In this document: in pieces, positions 11,701-24,589 of the stretch
How the letters are laid out: the number at the start of each line of letters is the position of its first letter
How positions within the stretch are numbered: position 1 is the stretch's first letter
Assembly (NCBI GenBank): GCA_037367405.1
Contig: JAZKJV010010616.1
Coordinates: 583,501 to 647,500 of the forward strand
DNA: 64,000 bases
Source of the DNA: Ottelia alismoides
Lineage: Eukaryota; Streptophyta; Magnoliopsida; Alismatales; Hydrocharitaceae
Direction: 5' to 3'
Program-made: the position numbers and the translations under genes
The notes under the pieces: generated by a model
What the model was told of the DNA's origin: nothing
The model's input: only the letters and a program-made list of their open reading frames with translations
Database searches by the model: none

Positions 11701-14130
11701 AAAATTAATGAATGGTTCATTAAGATTTCTAATGCTGAAAAATAAACCATTAAAGATCAATAGGAGGATGAAGATCATTTGATAGTGATCTAGCATCATG
11801 TTTGAACATATGTCTGTTGATGTGATCAATAGACTGATAAGAGATGAAAATTTAGATTGTCTAAAGGTTCAAATCGTACATACTTGTGAATACCGTATTC
11901 AAAAGTAGAAATGTTCAATACACACTCCCTTGGGAATGGTGTAAAATGTACGGGTATTCAGGATCTCATACATATTGACGCATGTGAATCATCTATATCA
12001 TAGTAAACATTATGGATATGTGATATCTATTGATGATTATGTATGATATGAGATTTCTTCTCTTCACCTAAGAAACCTTTGAAATGTTCAAAGATTTCAC
12101 AATTTTGGTTTAGAACCAAAGTTTGAAGGAAGATGAAATGAATTTGATCTAACCAAGGTAGCTTGTACCTATTAGATGAATTCAAGAAATACCTTATGGA
12201 GATATGAATATCATTCCTATCTCAATCCTCCTAATGGACCTTAACTCAATAGAGTTGTAGGGAGATACAATTGATCATGTGTGACATGATTTGATCAATG
12301 ATTAATCTTAGCATAATTATCTCTTAGTTTCCAAGTATATATATATATATATATGTGGTAGAGAGTACATTATATATATCCTTAATAAAGGTTCCATGTG
12401 ATTAAGTTGGAATCTAGCACCAGAGAGTGCTACTTCATTAGGAAATTAAAGGATGGTATTGGATACCTACTTTATGACCTTGAGATTCTTAAAAGATCTC
12501 ATCTTTGAGAATATGATTCTTAGAGGATGACTCTCTTAAGAATCAAGATGAAAATGAAGTAAAGGAACTCATTTAATCCTGAGATGGCAATGAGGCTCCT
12601 AGAATCGGAAACTAAAAGACAATTAAAGATGAAACACTAATACCCCTTCAAATAAGTTTGATGATGGGTTCCATGTGTCAGTTGAATCTGTCAAAGATCT
12701 GACTTCATGTGATGAAGCTCCTGAGGATCATGACATGGAAAGATGGATGTTAGCAATAAAAGTCTAATGTAGACTTCATATATAAGTGTTGTATATGGAC
12801 CCTCGAGGATCCACCTATATAGGTAAGACCCATTAAGGTGTAAATGGATCTTCAAGAGAGAGGGAACCTGATGAGAAGGTAGAGACCTTCAATGCATGGT
12901 TCATAGCCATGAGCTGCAAACCGAAGAGAAGACATCGCTTGCGATGAGACTTGCTCTCCAGTGACCTTGCTTTAACCCATCAGAATATTGCTAACTATAG
13001 CTACACAACTTGACTATGACATCTTCATGATGTGAGTCAGGATTGCATTCCTCTATGAATTCCTCTCTGAGGATATTCATATAAAGTAGCCGCAGGGCTT
13101 CATGGTTGAGGAAAGCAAGATGTACAAGCTAAAGAACTCCATCTTTGGACTCAAATAAGCTTCTTGTAGTTGGAACATAAGATTTGATGAAATTATAAAT
13201 GTTATGATTTCAGATAGAATCTTGATGAACCATGTGAAGCTTAGTGGGAGTGCCAATGTGTTCATCGTGCTAAATGTAGATATTGTTCTAATCATTTGGA
13301 AAGATATAAGGATAATAATAAGTGTTTTATGATTTGGTTGTTTCACACGTTGAGATATGATCTCAAGAATACCTCTTAGATCTTAATTCTGAAATCATTC
13401 AGAAGCAAAGAGAAGAGGGTATTGGGACCAACACATTAGTAGTACACCTTGGACTTATTCCATTTTTTGGAAAATTCCAAGAAAGGCTTCCTTCCCTTAA
13501 GATGTGGTACTGGCCTATCTAAATTGATAGCACCTCAAAGAGTTGAGGAAGTGAATGCTAGGACTGCTTGCACTTATGCATCAGTTACGAGAAGCTGAGT
13601 GTATGCTAGATGTGCAAAAGAGCCAGATGCCTGCCATGCAGTGGGAGTAGTAATCTGTTACTAATCCTACTCTGGAAATAAAACACTTAGTTGCAGTAAT
13701 AACAATATCTTCAAAAGATGATGAAACTTAGAGATAGTGATCTCAAAGTCTTATCTTCAAAAGTTTAAGACCTTGTAGATGGTGATCTATAAAGATCTTA
13801 ACTGTAGATACCTTAGGAGATAGAGATCTCCAGGAATGAAGGTATTATAATAAGGATTATGGAAATACTGGTTATAATAATTATCGAGCAAAAGTGTCAA
13901 TGACACTATAACAAAATTTAGTATTGGTTGCATAAGATGCAACATTCGCATTGGATGCGAGCAGTGTTACTAGGGGATATGCAAGTGCCGTAAAAGGACT
14001 TGGCGTAGTCTCATGGGAACAGAGTGACTGATCAACTTACCTAGCTATTTTCTAAATAGCTTATGATTGTCACATGAGTGTGGGTTTGAATGAGTATACC
14101 ATTAATGGCTCTTTTGGGCTAGTGGGAGAT
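8761..14130 (+). pseudogene. Decayed gag-pol interior of element B
   Basis: No open frame above about 90 codons remains, but the order of a copia interior is still traceable by comparison with C and D. A long leader runs to about 10,500. A gag-like stretch follows at about 10,510-10,900 (aligned with the C gag start near 18,592). Integrase-like sequence lies at about 11,940-12,330, RT-like at about 12,690-13,250 and RT-tail/RNase H-like at about 13,600-14,120. Lesions include a TAA in the RT start (12,758-12,778 region) and a TAG where other copies have the Gln of the MEQPQGF motif (near 13,088). Both are shared with element E, so the interior was dead before B transposed. Confidence 0.8.
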
Positions 14131-16770
14131 TGTTGGAAATGCGAGCCCACGACGAGCCATTATGCAATAAATGTTATTGCAATTCACTCCTTAATCTGAA
14201 ATGAAGAATACATAATTTACATAATAGGTCTCTTAGTACAATTAGGGTTATGTACCATGGCCATCTTAATGATCATACAGCTGTTGATTCAGTTATTGAA
14301 TCATAGAGGCTAGTGCTTGGATGAATATCTAAAGAGTTATATTGAGGACTCATCAAGCACCATTAAATGATTGTTAAGAGACGATCTCCAACCTGAGAAG
14401 GAGATGGCAATCCTTTCTCTGAAGGCTGATATCTGACCGACCTCTTGATACAGGTCCTCCACATAGGAATGGAGATTTGGAGGTGTCAAACTAGTTAGGT
14501 CAAAGAGTTGGCTTAACGAGATCGAGATAACCAAAGTCCTATATCTTATGTTGTCATGATATAGGCACGCATCCTCTGACCGGAGACAGATGTGTTACTA
14601 TATGTCTGAGTATGTACATTTGGCAGACCAATAGGTTGATGACCTAATCAAGGTCTATACACCGGCGTGCTGGTGTGCATATAAGGGCATATGAGTAATA
14701 CGATCTCTCAAAGGGATCATATAGGTTCACTACTGAACCGGAGGACATGAGCTCACTCATGAGATATTGGGAAGAATCAAATTCCGTGCGTACGGTCATC
14801 TCGCTTTAGAAGCTTGACTGAATTTGTTGGTTTGATATATACTTTTGAAAGTATATGATCAAGACCTAGGTATGATATATGATTTTGGAAAGTATATGAT
14901 CGATACCGACTCCCAATGATCGAATGAGAAACTTACTGATATAACCATGAAGTAGACAGTATAAAATTGATCCAATACTTTGGGTTTAATCCGAGTCTTC
15001 TAGTACGCAGGATGTACAGGTATTGGGAATACCTGAGGTTGATGTGATAATAAATGTTTGTATAACCATGACGCTTCCATTCCTAGGGAGTGATGAAACG
15101 GGTCTGGATTTTAGTGACTCCTCTCAGTAGAGAAGTAACCTAATCTTAGTCCCAATATTGGACATTGATCTGAATGTGATTCAGATGCAATGAGAAGATT
15201 AGATTTACAGTCTTGATTTAATCAAGCATCTATGGGAGGCCCGAGATCTGGATTTGAGATGTGATCTCAATATCCATGTCACTATACGTGGAACAATACA
15301 ATCGCCCTGTCCTTATCTCCAAGTATCTGCGGAGAAAGCGCATTATCCTTGAAGGAGTTCATGGATAATTCTATTTTTGATATCCGAGCATTGATAAAAT
15401 GGATAATTAAATATGATTTAATTATCATGAGTAATATGAATTTGATTCATATTATAAAGAGAGTTATCTAAGATAATTGAATATGATTTAATTATCAAAG
15501 ATGTGAATAATGTGAATATGATTCATATTATTTGAACACATGAGATAAAGAGATCCAAGATGATTAAATATGATTTAATCATCATGGATAAGAATAACGT
15601 GGATAGCAATATCCAATTATTCATAATATATTATAAATGTGATTTATAATGTATTAGAGAGAGCTAATTATAATTTATATATGTTGATTAATTATTATGT
15701 GTATTGGATACACATTGTGTAATTAATTGACAATGTAAATTATATATTGTTTTGGGTTGTGAATTTGATTCACACTTTTTTCATGGCAAGATTGCAATAT
15801 TCTCAAATATAATTGTGAATTATTTTTGAAGAATAAAAAGCCAACAAAAGTTGTTGGAAATAGATAAAGGAGATTTTCAAGGAGATATGCAATCTCATGG
15901 ATTTCCATGAGATTGCTCTCCCCATGGAAAGAGTGGGCGGTACATCATTCCTAATAGGAATGTGTGGCCGTCCACATGGAAGGTGCGTGGAGATGAAATC
16001 TCCATGCACATTCTCTCCTTATTTATTGCTTTGATTTAGGACTAATTTATATTTGATTTTGTCAAATATATTTTAACCTAAATTTGTTGGTTTTACCAAC
16101 AACAATACTGACCATTGGATTGACATAAATCAATCTCATCCATTGATTTTATATGTCCATGGATTGAGATCCATGGATCCTAAAACCCTATAAATAGAGA
16201 GGCATACCCATGCTCTCTCTTAACACATAATGCTTGAGAAGCATCTCTCTCTCTCTCTTTCTCTCTAGACGTCAGCCCTATGTCTCCCTCATAGCTGTCC
16301 ACCATGGATGCCATGGAGAGGTTCTCCATCGTCGCAGCATCGTCGTTATGCTGCCCAATCGTTTGCTCGTGGATCTCCGTCTCCTTCGGTGCGCCTTGCT
16401 CGTGAAGAAGACGACGGATCTCGTGTGTCGAAATCAGGAGTTCCGCCGCTTGGATCATCATTATGGATTGCGAGAAGTACATGGTTCATCCCCGCTCTCT
16501 CAAGCGTCTCCTCCGTCGGATCGGACTTGAGACAAGAGGTCTCTTCGTTTAGAGACTCGATCGCAACCACGCTTCAAGAGGTAATCCTAATACTTGTTTG
16601 TGGTTTAGACGAAACGATCCGAGAAGTGTTCTTGGATCATGTGGTTTCATCACATGAAAAATTTTAAATTCCGTTGCATCGAGCAACTAGTTCGACTAGT
16701 CGCTCCTTGTCGTATTCGATACGACGCACACGCTTCCGTGATGCGCTTGAGGATTTTACCATATCCTTCA
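14131..16770 (+). repeat. 3' LTR of element B
   Basis: The LTR is 2,640 bp, from TGTTGGAAATGCGAGCC directly after the GTGGGAGAT polypurine tract to ATATCCTTCA, followed by the CCATG duplication. It has a TATA box at 16,189-16,196. It carries the same R/U5 block as the 5' LTR, with open frames on both strands that are conserved only because the LTRs are related. Confidence 0.92.
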
Positions 16771-16775
16771 CCATG

Positions 16776-17392
16776 ATGGTCCTGTTGCGTCATTTAGCAA
16801 CACCATTAAGTTGGGGAGTTCCAGGAGTAGTGAGATTGGAGACAATTCCATTCTCTTTAAGGGATTCCTTGAATTCGTCAGAGAGGTACTCGCCACCTCG
16901 ATCAGATCGAATTCGTTTAATCTTCCTACTGGTTTGGTTCTCAACCAAAGCTTTGAATTCTTTGAAATTTTCAAAGGTTTCAGATTTATGACGTAATAGG
17001 AAGACAAACCCGTATCGTGAATGGTCATCAATAAACGTCAAATAATATCGATATCCATTTCGAGTCGCGGTACTGAAGGGACCACATACATGAGTATGTA
17101 TTAAGTCAGTAATACCTTCGCATCTAGTAACCTTGTTACGGAAAGGCATCCTAGTCATTTTACCACGAATACAATGTTCACAGGTTGGTAAAGATTGAAC
17201 TTGTAGAAAATCTAAAGGTCCATCCTTTATCAATCTTTTGATCCTATCAACAGATAAATGACCAAGCCTTTGATGCCAAATCATGTTTGAATGATTTTTA
17301 TTATTCCTGGATTTTTTAGGATTTTTATTAGTGGTTGTAACATTCATGACATGCTCATTAATGCACAATTCATAGAGTCCTCCAGAAGTCAA
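16776..17392 (-). pseudogene. Integrase N-terminal half of element C, with altered catalytic residues
   Basis: On the minus strand this holds the GAG-pre-integrase zinc region (HQRLGHL with the downstream CEHC pair) and the start of the DDE core. The first catalytic Asp, in DLIHTDVCGPF of element D, is His here (DLIHTHVCGPF). FIDDHSRY is intact, and the catalytic Glu (GVAE) appears as GVAK at the edge of the B insertion. The frame is open for 200 codons and would join the piece at 5,781-6,102 if B were absent. Integrase acts on cDNA ends in the nucleus; this copy is predicted inactive even apart from the insertion. Confidence 0.88.
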
Positions 17393-17492
17393 AATACCAT
17401 CTGCAACATATTTATCATAATGATTTATGACTTATTTATTACATAATAGGAATGAATATCCACTCCTAACTAGCTTAGATACAGATATTAAA

Positions 17493-18592
17493 TTCCTTCA
17501 GACTTCAGGTACATAAAGACACTCTTTAAGTACTAGGACTCTACCACTAGATAATGATAGCCGACAAGCCTCGATGGCGACTGCTGCAACACTTGCATTA
17601 GATCCCATCTGGATGACTATCTCCCCTTCTTCAAGTTTTTTAGTTTCCTGAAACAAATGCAACAAATTGCATACATGAACAGAAGCATCAGAATCAACAA
17701 CCCAACTTCCTTCTCGTCCTACGAGAAAGCTGGTTTCAATGATAAAAGTAGATTTCATACTTGCTGGGTCTTTACCTTTCGACTTCAGGTAATCCGGGCA
17801 ATTACGCCTCCAGTGCCCCGGCTTTTTGCAGTGATGACAAACGTCGGTTTTCTTTGACGCCATTAGAGTGGATGCATTGGAATATGAGCCAACACTTTTT
17901 CCCTTCTTCTTTCTCTTCTGGGTCGGGCCCTTCCGAGAACCATGCTTCCGATCGTGCTTCCCTCTGACCTGTGCAACCATAGCAGTGCCAATGGGACCAT
18001 CTTTCTTCATTACGTCTTCTGCTGACTTTAATGCAGCTAAAAGCCCAGCATTTGTCAATTCCAACTTATTCATGTGGAATGACACCACAAAGTTATTGAA
18101 AGATTTGGGCAATGACAGCAGAATGAAATCAGATTGTATGTCTGCATCCATCGTTGCCCCCAGAGTTTCTAGCTCCGATAAGTACCCAAACATTTTGAGT
18201 ACATGTTCACGGACCAAGGTCCCTTCCTGCATCTTGCAGCGAACAAGTTCTTTCATAACATTGTACCACTGGGTGCGTTTAATGTCACTAAACATATCCT
18301 TTAGATTCTACATGATCTCCTGGCAAGTACTCATCTCCACATGTTTCTTCTGAAGAACATTGGAGAGAGAACCCAAGATGTAGCATCTAGCCAAGACATG
18401 ATCCTCATCATACTTGTCATTATATGCTTTTTCTTCCTTTGATTTAGGGTTTTCAAGCTTGTCTTCCAAGAGCACATAACGGATGCGCTCTGCCGAGAGT
18501 ACAATCTCCAAATTACGGATCCAATCCGAGTAGTTTGGCCCGGTCAATTGGTTGACCTCTAGAAGCCTGCTCAGTGGGTTCATGGATTTCAT
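17493..18592 (-). pseudogene. gag and protease of element C
   Basis: The gag start is placed at the ATG whose complement is 18,590-18,592 (MKSMNPLSRLL), three bases after a TTTCAG acceptor-like site. Gag shows LTGPNYSDWIRNLE, KFxN-type capsid sequence and a zinc knuckle CHHCKKPGHWRRNC (CX2CX4HX4C) that packages RNA. The protease follows with WVVDSDASVHVCN, where the normal aspartyl motif DSGA has become DSDA. A frame break separates 18,308 from 18,295 (a stop replaces the codon in the QEIMQNLKDMF segment of element D). A long open frame persists from 18,295 to 17,498. Confidence 0.86.
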
Positions 18593-20306
18593 TTTCTGAA
18601 ATTGAGAATGCGCTATATTAGAACATATAATCATATATTCAGATTTGTTTTATTTGATTAAGGCATTTTAAATCAAATTAGTCTTGCTATGTCAACTATG
18701 AAAGTTTATTCCCTTATTCACTTTCAATGTAGGAGATATACTTACCGAAATATCTCAAGCAAGAACTGGGATCTCCTCTTTATCTTTGTCATATCCCAAT
18801 AATATGAGAACTTATGACTCCAATAAAGAGAAGCGGGAACACATTCCGCCTTGCAAGTCCAATTTGCATTTCCCAATTCAGTCTTTAATACCCGGGCCCA
18901 CCACCCCTAAAGTGATGTTGACCCGTCATTAATTGAACCAATCGTCAACAGGAATACAACTCGCTATGCGCAATCCAATATCGCCTAAATAATATGAGGA
19001 CTCGATATTGGGGTCACTACGCATACATGCTTACTCTTTCGAGAAGCGACGAACCCGATCCAAATGTATCATATGCAGGATCTGTCACTTCGGACAGGCA
19101 TCTCCCACATATAATATCTGGCGACGAAACCTTTCGCCTTGACGGGAGACCATGGATGTCACTTGTGTGATCCTCCATCTCATATTCAAATTCTAATTAA
19201 TTTACATGAATCATATTCATATATTAATTCTTCCAAGGTAATTATTAACACTAATCATATTAGAGTATTCTAATTGGACATAATTAATTCGATCATATTA
19301 AATTAATTATAAATCCAATTCAATCAATCAAACTTGATTGTCTTACTTGAATATATATGGTATTATTCTCAAAGTACGTATTAATTCGTATTTTCATAAT
19401 TAGAAAATACAACTTGATTTCTTCGGCATTATACAGACCCTACCTGCTGTCATGGCCAGTACCGGCGAGAGTGGGACGGACCACATACGTGGCAACCCGC
19501 TACCCCAGCGTCTCCGACTAGACACCATATCCGCCTCGGGAATGCATAATGCCAAATAGATCAATTTGTACTTGAGATGATCATCGGTTCTTCAACCAAA
19601 ATTATATCATATAGTAATCAAAATAATTTTGATTATAAGGAAATTTGCTAGACAAATTTCCAATCCTATTCAAGCAAGGAGTTTGATGATTGTGATTCCA
19701 ATTATGATTTAGATCAAATCTAATCAATTAATTGGTTGGGGCTAAGTCAATTAGGTAAATAGTTATTTTCCAATATTACACAAATATTTTTCAAGATTAT
19801 TTCACGAGATTAACAGTTAATTTCACTAATTGACAATCACTTGGTTCTAGATTAGGACTGTAATTTCAGTAATGACCCCTACTCACTTAAATTAACATAT
19901 CTCAATCAATTTAAATCCAAATTAGACAAACTCAATTTTCAAAGATTGCTAACTTGATTTAGGACAGAATCCAAGTTATGTTTCACGCATTTCGAGTCAA
20001 TCTAAACAGTAATTAACATTTTAATCACGTTCAGATCTACAGTGCCCGCAACAGTGCATACATGTTCAATAAAACAACCATATCTTGAGCATACGAAATC
20101 CGATTTATGCAAAGTCAGATCCTATGGTTTCCTTATTTAATGGAGAACAAAATACAAGTATTAAATTTGTGTTTAAACAATTTAAACAGTGCCGAATTTA
20201 TTTATTAAACAGATCTGCGAAATCAAATGCGATGAAAACTTTCGCGACCTTCACGAACCCAAGTCGTTCTCGGTTAGCGAATCATATTCGAAACCATCGA
20301 CTTAAT
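18593..20306 (-). other. 5' leader of element C
   Basis: About 1.7 kb lies between the primer-binding site and gag with no convincing open frame. It is homologous by eye to the leaders of B, D and E. A splice-acceptor-like TTTCAG (AG at 18,596-18,597) lies just before the gag ATG, and an AG|GTATTG donor-like site lies in the LTR at 20,510-20,511, so this leader may be an intron. Confidence 0.6.
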
Positions 20307-20318
20307 GCTCTGATACCA
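20307..20318 (-). other. Primer-binding site of element C
   Basis: The complement of GCTCTGATACCA gives TGGTATCAGAGC, an exact match to the plant initiator tRNA-Met primer site, two bases from the LTR end at 20,321. It proves that the LTR to its right serves as C's 5' LTR. Confidence 0.9.
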
Positions 20319-20320
20319 CT

Positions 20321-22845
20321 TGAAGGATATTGAGAAATCCTCAAGCATATCACAGAAGCGTGATCGTCGTATCGGATACAACGAAGAACAACTAGTCGCA
20401 CTAGTTGTTCGGTGCAGCACAATTTAAAAACTTTTATTCGATGAAACCACATGATCCGAGAACCATTCTCAGATCGTTTCATCTATAACCACAACAAGTA
20501 TAATGCAATACCTCTTGAAGCGTGGTTGACCGAGTCTCTAAGAAAAGAGACCTCCTGTCTCAAGTCCGATCGTCGGAGAGATTATTTGGGAGCGCGGGGA
20601 TGAACCGCGTAGTCCTCGCAATCCAAGAAGTTGATCCAAGCACGGTTGCTCCTGATATCTTCGCACGAGATCGAATGTCTCCTTCGTGAGTGAAACACTC
20701 CAAGTAGACGAAGAACCGCAGAGCGGCGAAGCGGCAGCACGATGGCGTGGGCGTCGACGATTCTCTCCACCAAGGTATGGTGGACGGCCACCAAGAAGAG
20801 AGGGAGAGAGGGTTGTCGAATATGGAGAAAGAGAGAGAGATGTGTGCTACAATAGCATGTAAATAGAGAGCATGGTATGCCTCTCTATTTATAGGGTTTT
20901 GGGATCAATGGATCTCAATCCATGGGACATATAAAATCAATGGATGAGATTGATTTATGTCAATCCAATGGTCAAGATTGTTGTTGGTAATAGCCAACAA
21001 CTTGTGATTTAATTTTGATTAAATATATTTGATAAATCAAATATATATTAATACCAAATTAAATCTATCAAATAAGGAGTGAAAATACAAAGGAGATCAA
21101 CCTTCCCCATTAGAGGGAGTGGAAGGCCACCAATTCCATAAAGGAATTGGTGCCGCCACCTGCTTCCCATATGGGGAGGGCAATCTCATGGATTCCCATG
21201 AGTTTGCACATCTCCTTGATTTTCTCTCTACTTATTTTTAACAACTATTTGTTGGGATTTTATTCACCAAAAAAATTCTCAATTATTTTTGGGAATATTG
21301 CAATCTTGACATTGGAAAATTGTGAATCACATTCACAACCCAAAACAAAATATAATTTACATTTTCAATTAATTAGACAATGTATATACAATACACATTA
21401 ATAATTAATCTACAAATATAAATTATAATTAGCTCTCTCTTATACATTATAAATCACATTTATAATATATTATAAATAATTAGATATTACTATCCACATT
21501 ATTCTTATCCATAATAATTAAATAACATTTAATTATTTTGGATAATTCCTCATACATCATGATAATTAAATCACATTTAATTATAAATTTCTCATTGCTT
21601 AGATCTTATGGAATTATTCTTGAACCATTCAAAAACAATGTTATCTCTCCTCAGATACTTCGAGATAAGGACATGGCGATCGTATTGTTCCACATATAGT
21701 GACTTGGATATTGAGATTACATCTCAAATCCAGATCCCATGGACCTCTCGTAGACGCTTGATTAAATCAAGACCGTAGACCTAATCTTCTCATTGCATCT
21801 GAATCTCATTCAGATCAATGTCCAGTATATGGACTAAGATTAGGTCACTTCTCTAATGAGAGGAGTCACTAAAATCCAGACCTGTTTCATCACTCCCTCG
21901 GAATGGAAGCGTCATGGTTATACAATCGTTTATGATCAAATCACCCTTCAGGTATTCCCAATACCTGTACCTCTTGCATATTGGAAGACTCATGATCATC
22001 CCGAAGATATAGATCACTTTTACACTGTCATCTTCAGGGTTTGATCACTAAGTTTCTCAATCTTGGTTCTTGGGATATGGTAAAGATCATATGCTTTCAC
22101 AAAGCATATATCTTACCTTCAAATTCATATCATGCTTCTAAAGGATGATGACCATGCATGGAATTTGGTCAGTCCCAAAACCTCATGAGTGAGCTCATGT
22201 CTCCCTATTCACAAGTGAACCTGTATGATCCCTTTGAGAGATCATATTACTCATATGCCCTTACATGCACACCAGCTCGCTGGTATATAGACCTTGGTTA
22301 AGTCATCAACCTATTGGTCTGCCAAATGTACATACTCAGACATATAGCAATACATCTGTCTCTGGTCATAGGATGTTTGCCTGTGATGTGACAGTATTCA
22401 TCATAGGTCTTTGGTTATCTCGATCTCGTTAAGTCAACTCATTGACTCAACTAATTTGATACCTCGGAATCAATATTCCCATGCAGAGGACCTGCATAAA
22501 GAGGTCGATCAGGTATCAGTCTAATGAGATAGGATTGCCATCTCCCACTCAGACTGGAGATCACTACTTGTCAATCATTGATGATGCTTGATGAGTCCTC
22601 TATCTAACTCCTTAGATATTCATCCAAGCATCAGCCTCTATGATTCAATTAATGAATCAACAGCTGTTTGATTATCAAGTTGGCCATGGTACATAACCCT
22701 TATTGTACAGAGGGACCTTATAGTGCATTCATTTATTCAATATCAGAAAGGGAGTGAAACATAATCAATAACTTTTATTGATAAATCATTTATTACAATA
22801 ACATTTATTGTAGGAATGGTTCTCCTCGGGCTCACATTGCTAACA
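20321..22845 (-). repeat. LTR shared by tandem elements C and D
   Basis: This 2,525-bp LTR in reverse orientation runs from TGAAGGATATTG to CACATTGCTAACA. The left side abuts C's primer-binding site, so it is C's 5' LTR. The right side abuts the complement of a polypurine tract (ATCTCCCACTAGCCC) and then RNase H, so it is also the 3' LTR of D. A TATA box (complement) lies at 20,887-20,893. One LTR serving two interiors is the signature of unequal recombination between LTRs. Confidence 0.9.
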
Positions 22846-22849
22846 ATCT

Positions 22850-24560
22850 CCCACTAGCCCCCATACTTATTACATGATGGTCAAAAAGCTTCTGTGTCAG
22901 AGGTTTGGTAAGGGGATCAGCAACGTTGTCGGCAGAGGCCACCTTGGTGATGATGATGTTACCATGCTTTTGAATCTCCCGAATGATGTGGTATTTCCTT
23001 TCTACGTGCTTGTTCTTCTGATGCCATTTGGGATCCTTCGCCAAGGCAATGGATCACGTGTTATCACAGAGTAGAGGGATGGGAGTATCATAGGAAACTA
23101 CGCCAAGATCCTGGATGAACTTACGCAACCACACTGACTCCTTTGCAGCATCTGATGCGGCAATGTATTCGGCTTCTATTGTTGAATCTGTTGTAGTGTC
23201 TTGCTTCTTGCTTCTCTAGCTCACAGCACCACCATTCAATAGGAACACAAACCCTGATGTCGACTTTCGATCATAAATATCCGATTGGAAGTCAGAATAT
23301 GTATATCCCAAGACTTGGAGATCACCATCTCCATAGACCAAGATGTAATCTTGCGTCCGTCTTAGATATTTGAATATGTTCTTTACTGCATTCCAGTATT
23401 GTTCTCCATAGCAGGATTGGTAACGACTTACCACTCCCACTGCATGGCAGATATCTGGCGTAGTACACATCATAGCATACATTAAGCTTCCTACAGTTGA
23501 TGCATAAGGGCATCCAGCCATGGCTTTCTTTTCCTCAACAGTTTGAGGAGCCATTCCTTTAGACAGGTGGATACCATGTCTAAAGGGCAGGAATCCTTTC
23601 TTGGAACTATCCATACGGAATCATTCAAGAATTTTCTTAATGTATCCATGTTGTGACAATCCCAATATCCTCTACTCTCGGTTTCTGAACAACTTCACAC
23701 CCAAGATGTCAGAGGCTTCTCCAAGATCTTTCATCTCAAAGGTATGGGACAGCCAAATCTTAACACTGGTCATCATCCATTTATCATGCCCAATGATAAG
23801 GATGTCATCTACATAAAGTACGATGAACACAATGGCGCTCCCACTAAGCTTCTTGTATACACAAGGTTCATCAGGATTCTGCACAAAATCATAACTCTTT
23901 ATGGTTTCGTCAAATCTGATGTTCCAACTACGAGAAGCGTGCTTGAGCCCATAGATGGATTTCTTCAGCTTGTATACTTTTCCATCCTCAGTAATGAAGC
24001 CTTGGGGTTGCTCCATGTAGATATCCTCCTCGAGGTATCCATTGAGGAAAGCCGTCTTGACGTCCATCTGCCAGATGCCGTAGTCAAGATATGCAGCTAT
24101 AGCCAGCAATGCCCTGATGGATTTAATCATAGCCACAGGAGAAAATGTCTCATCATAGTCGACGCCTTCTCTCTGTGTGTAGCCCTTGGCTACGAGCTGT
24201 GCTTTGAAAGTCTCTACTTTCCCATCAGGTCCGCTCTTTCTCTTGAAGATCCATTTGCACCCAATGGGTTTTACCCCTTTAGGTGGATCCTCTAGGGTCC
24301 ATACACCATTCTTATGCATGGAGTCAATTTCTGACTTCATTGCTAGCATCCATCTATCCATGTCATGATCCGCGAGTGCTTCATCAAATGAAGTAGGATC
24401 ATTGTCAATCTCAATTGACACATGGAATCCATACCTTTCAGGTGGTGCAACCACCCTCGAACTCCTTCGAAGAGGTATGGGTGTTTCATCTTTATTTACT
24501 CTAGTTTCTGGTCTAAGAAGCTCAGAATCCTCAGGGGATTCTATGACTTCCTCTACTTCA
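22850..24560 (-). pseudogene. Reverse transcriptase and RNase H of element D
   Basis: RT is open from 24,454 to 23,672 on the minus strand, with VKPIGCKWIFKRKSGPDGKVE, GVDYDETFSPVA, QMDVKTAFLNGYLEEDIYMEQ and the catalytic LYVDDILIIGHD. It then runs through a TGA after KKILE near 23,613. The connection domain (PFRHGIHLSKG, YASAVGSLMYAM-like, GVVSRYQSCYGEQ) and RNase H start (GYTYSDFQSDIYD) are open to 23,216, where a TAG replaces Trp. The RNase H end (KHVERKYHIIREIQ, ADNVADPLTKPL) follows. This is the best-preserved RT of the first family in the window, with point stops rather than wholesale decay. Confidence 0.9.
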
Positions 24561-24589
24561 CTTTTGTCTTGACTTTTAAGGAAATCATC

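Larger units (their letters stand above)
6103..16770 (+). mobile_element. Element B: full-length, coding-dead copia element nested in C
   Basis: This is a complete 10.67-kb LTR element: 5' LTR 6,103-8,746, primer-binding site from 8,749, decayed interior to 14,130, and 3' LTR 14,131-16,770. It is flanked by exact 5-bp duplications CCATG at 6,098-6,102 and 16,771-16,775. It lies in the plus direction inside the minus-strand integrase of element C. In the stretches compared, the two LTRs differ at roughly 3 positions per 100, so it is older than element E. The interior contains no long open frame. Confidence 0.93.
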
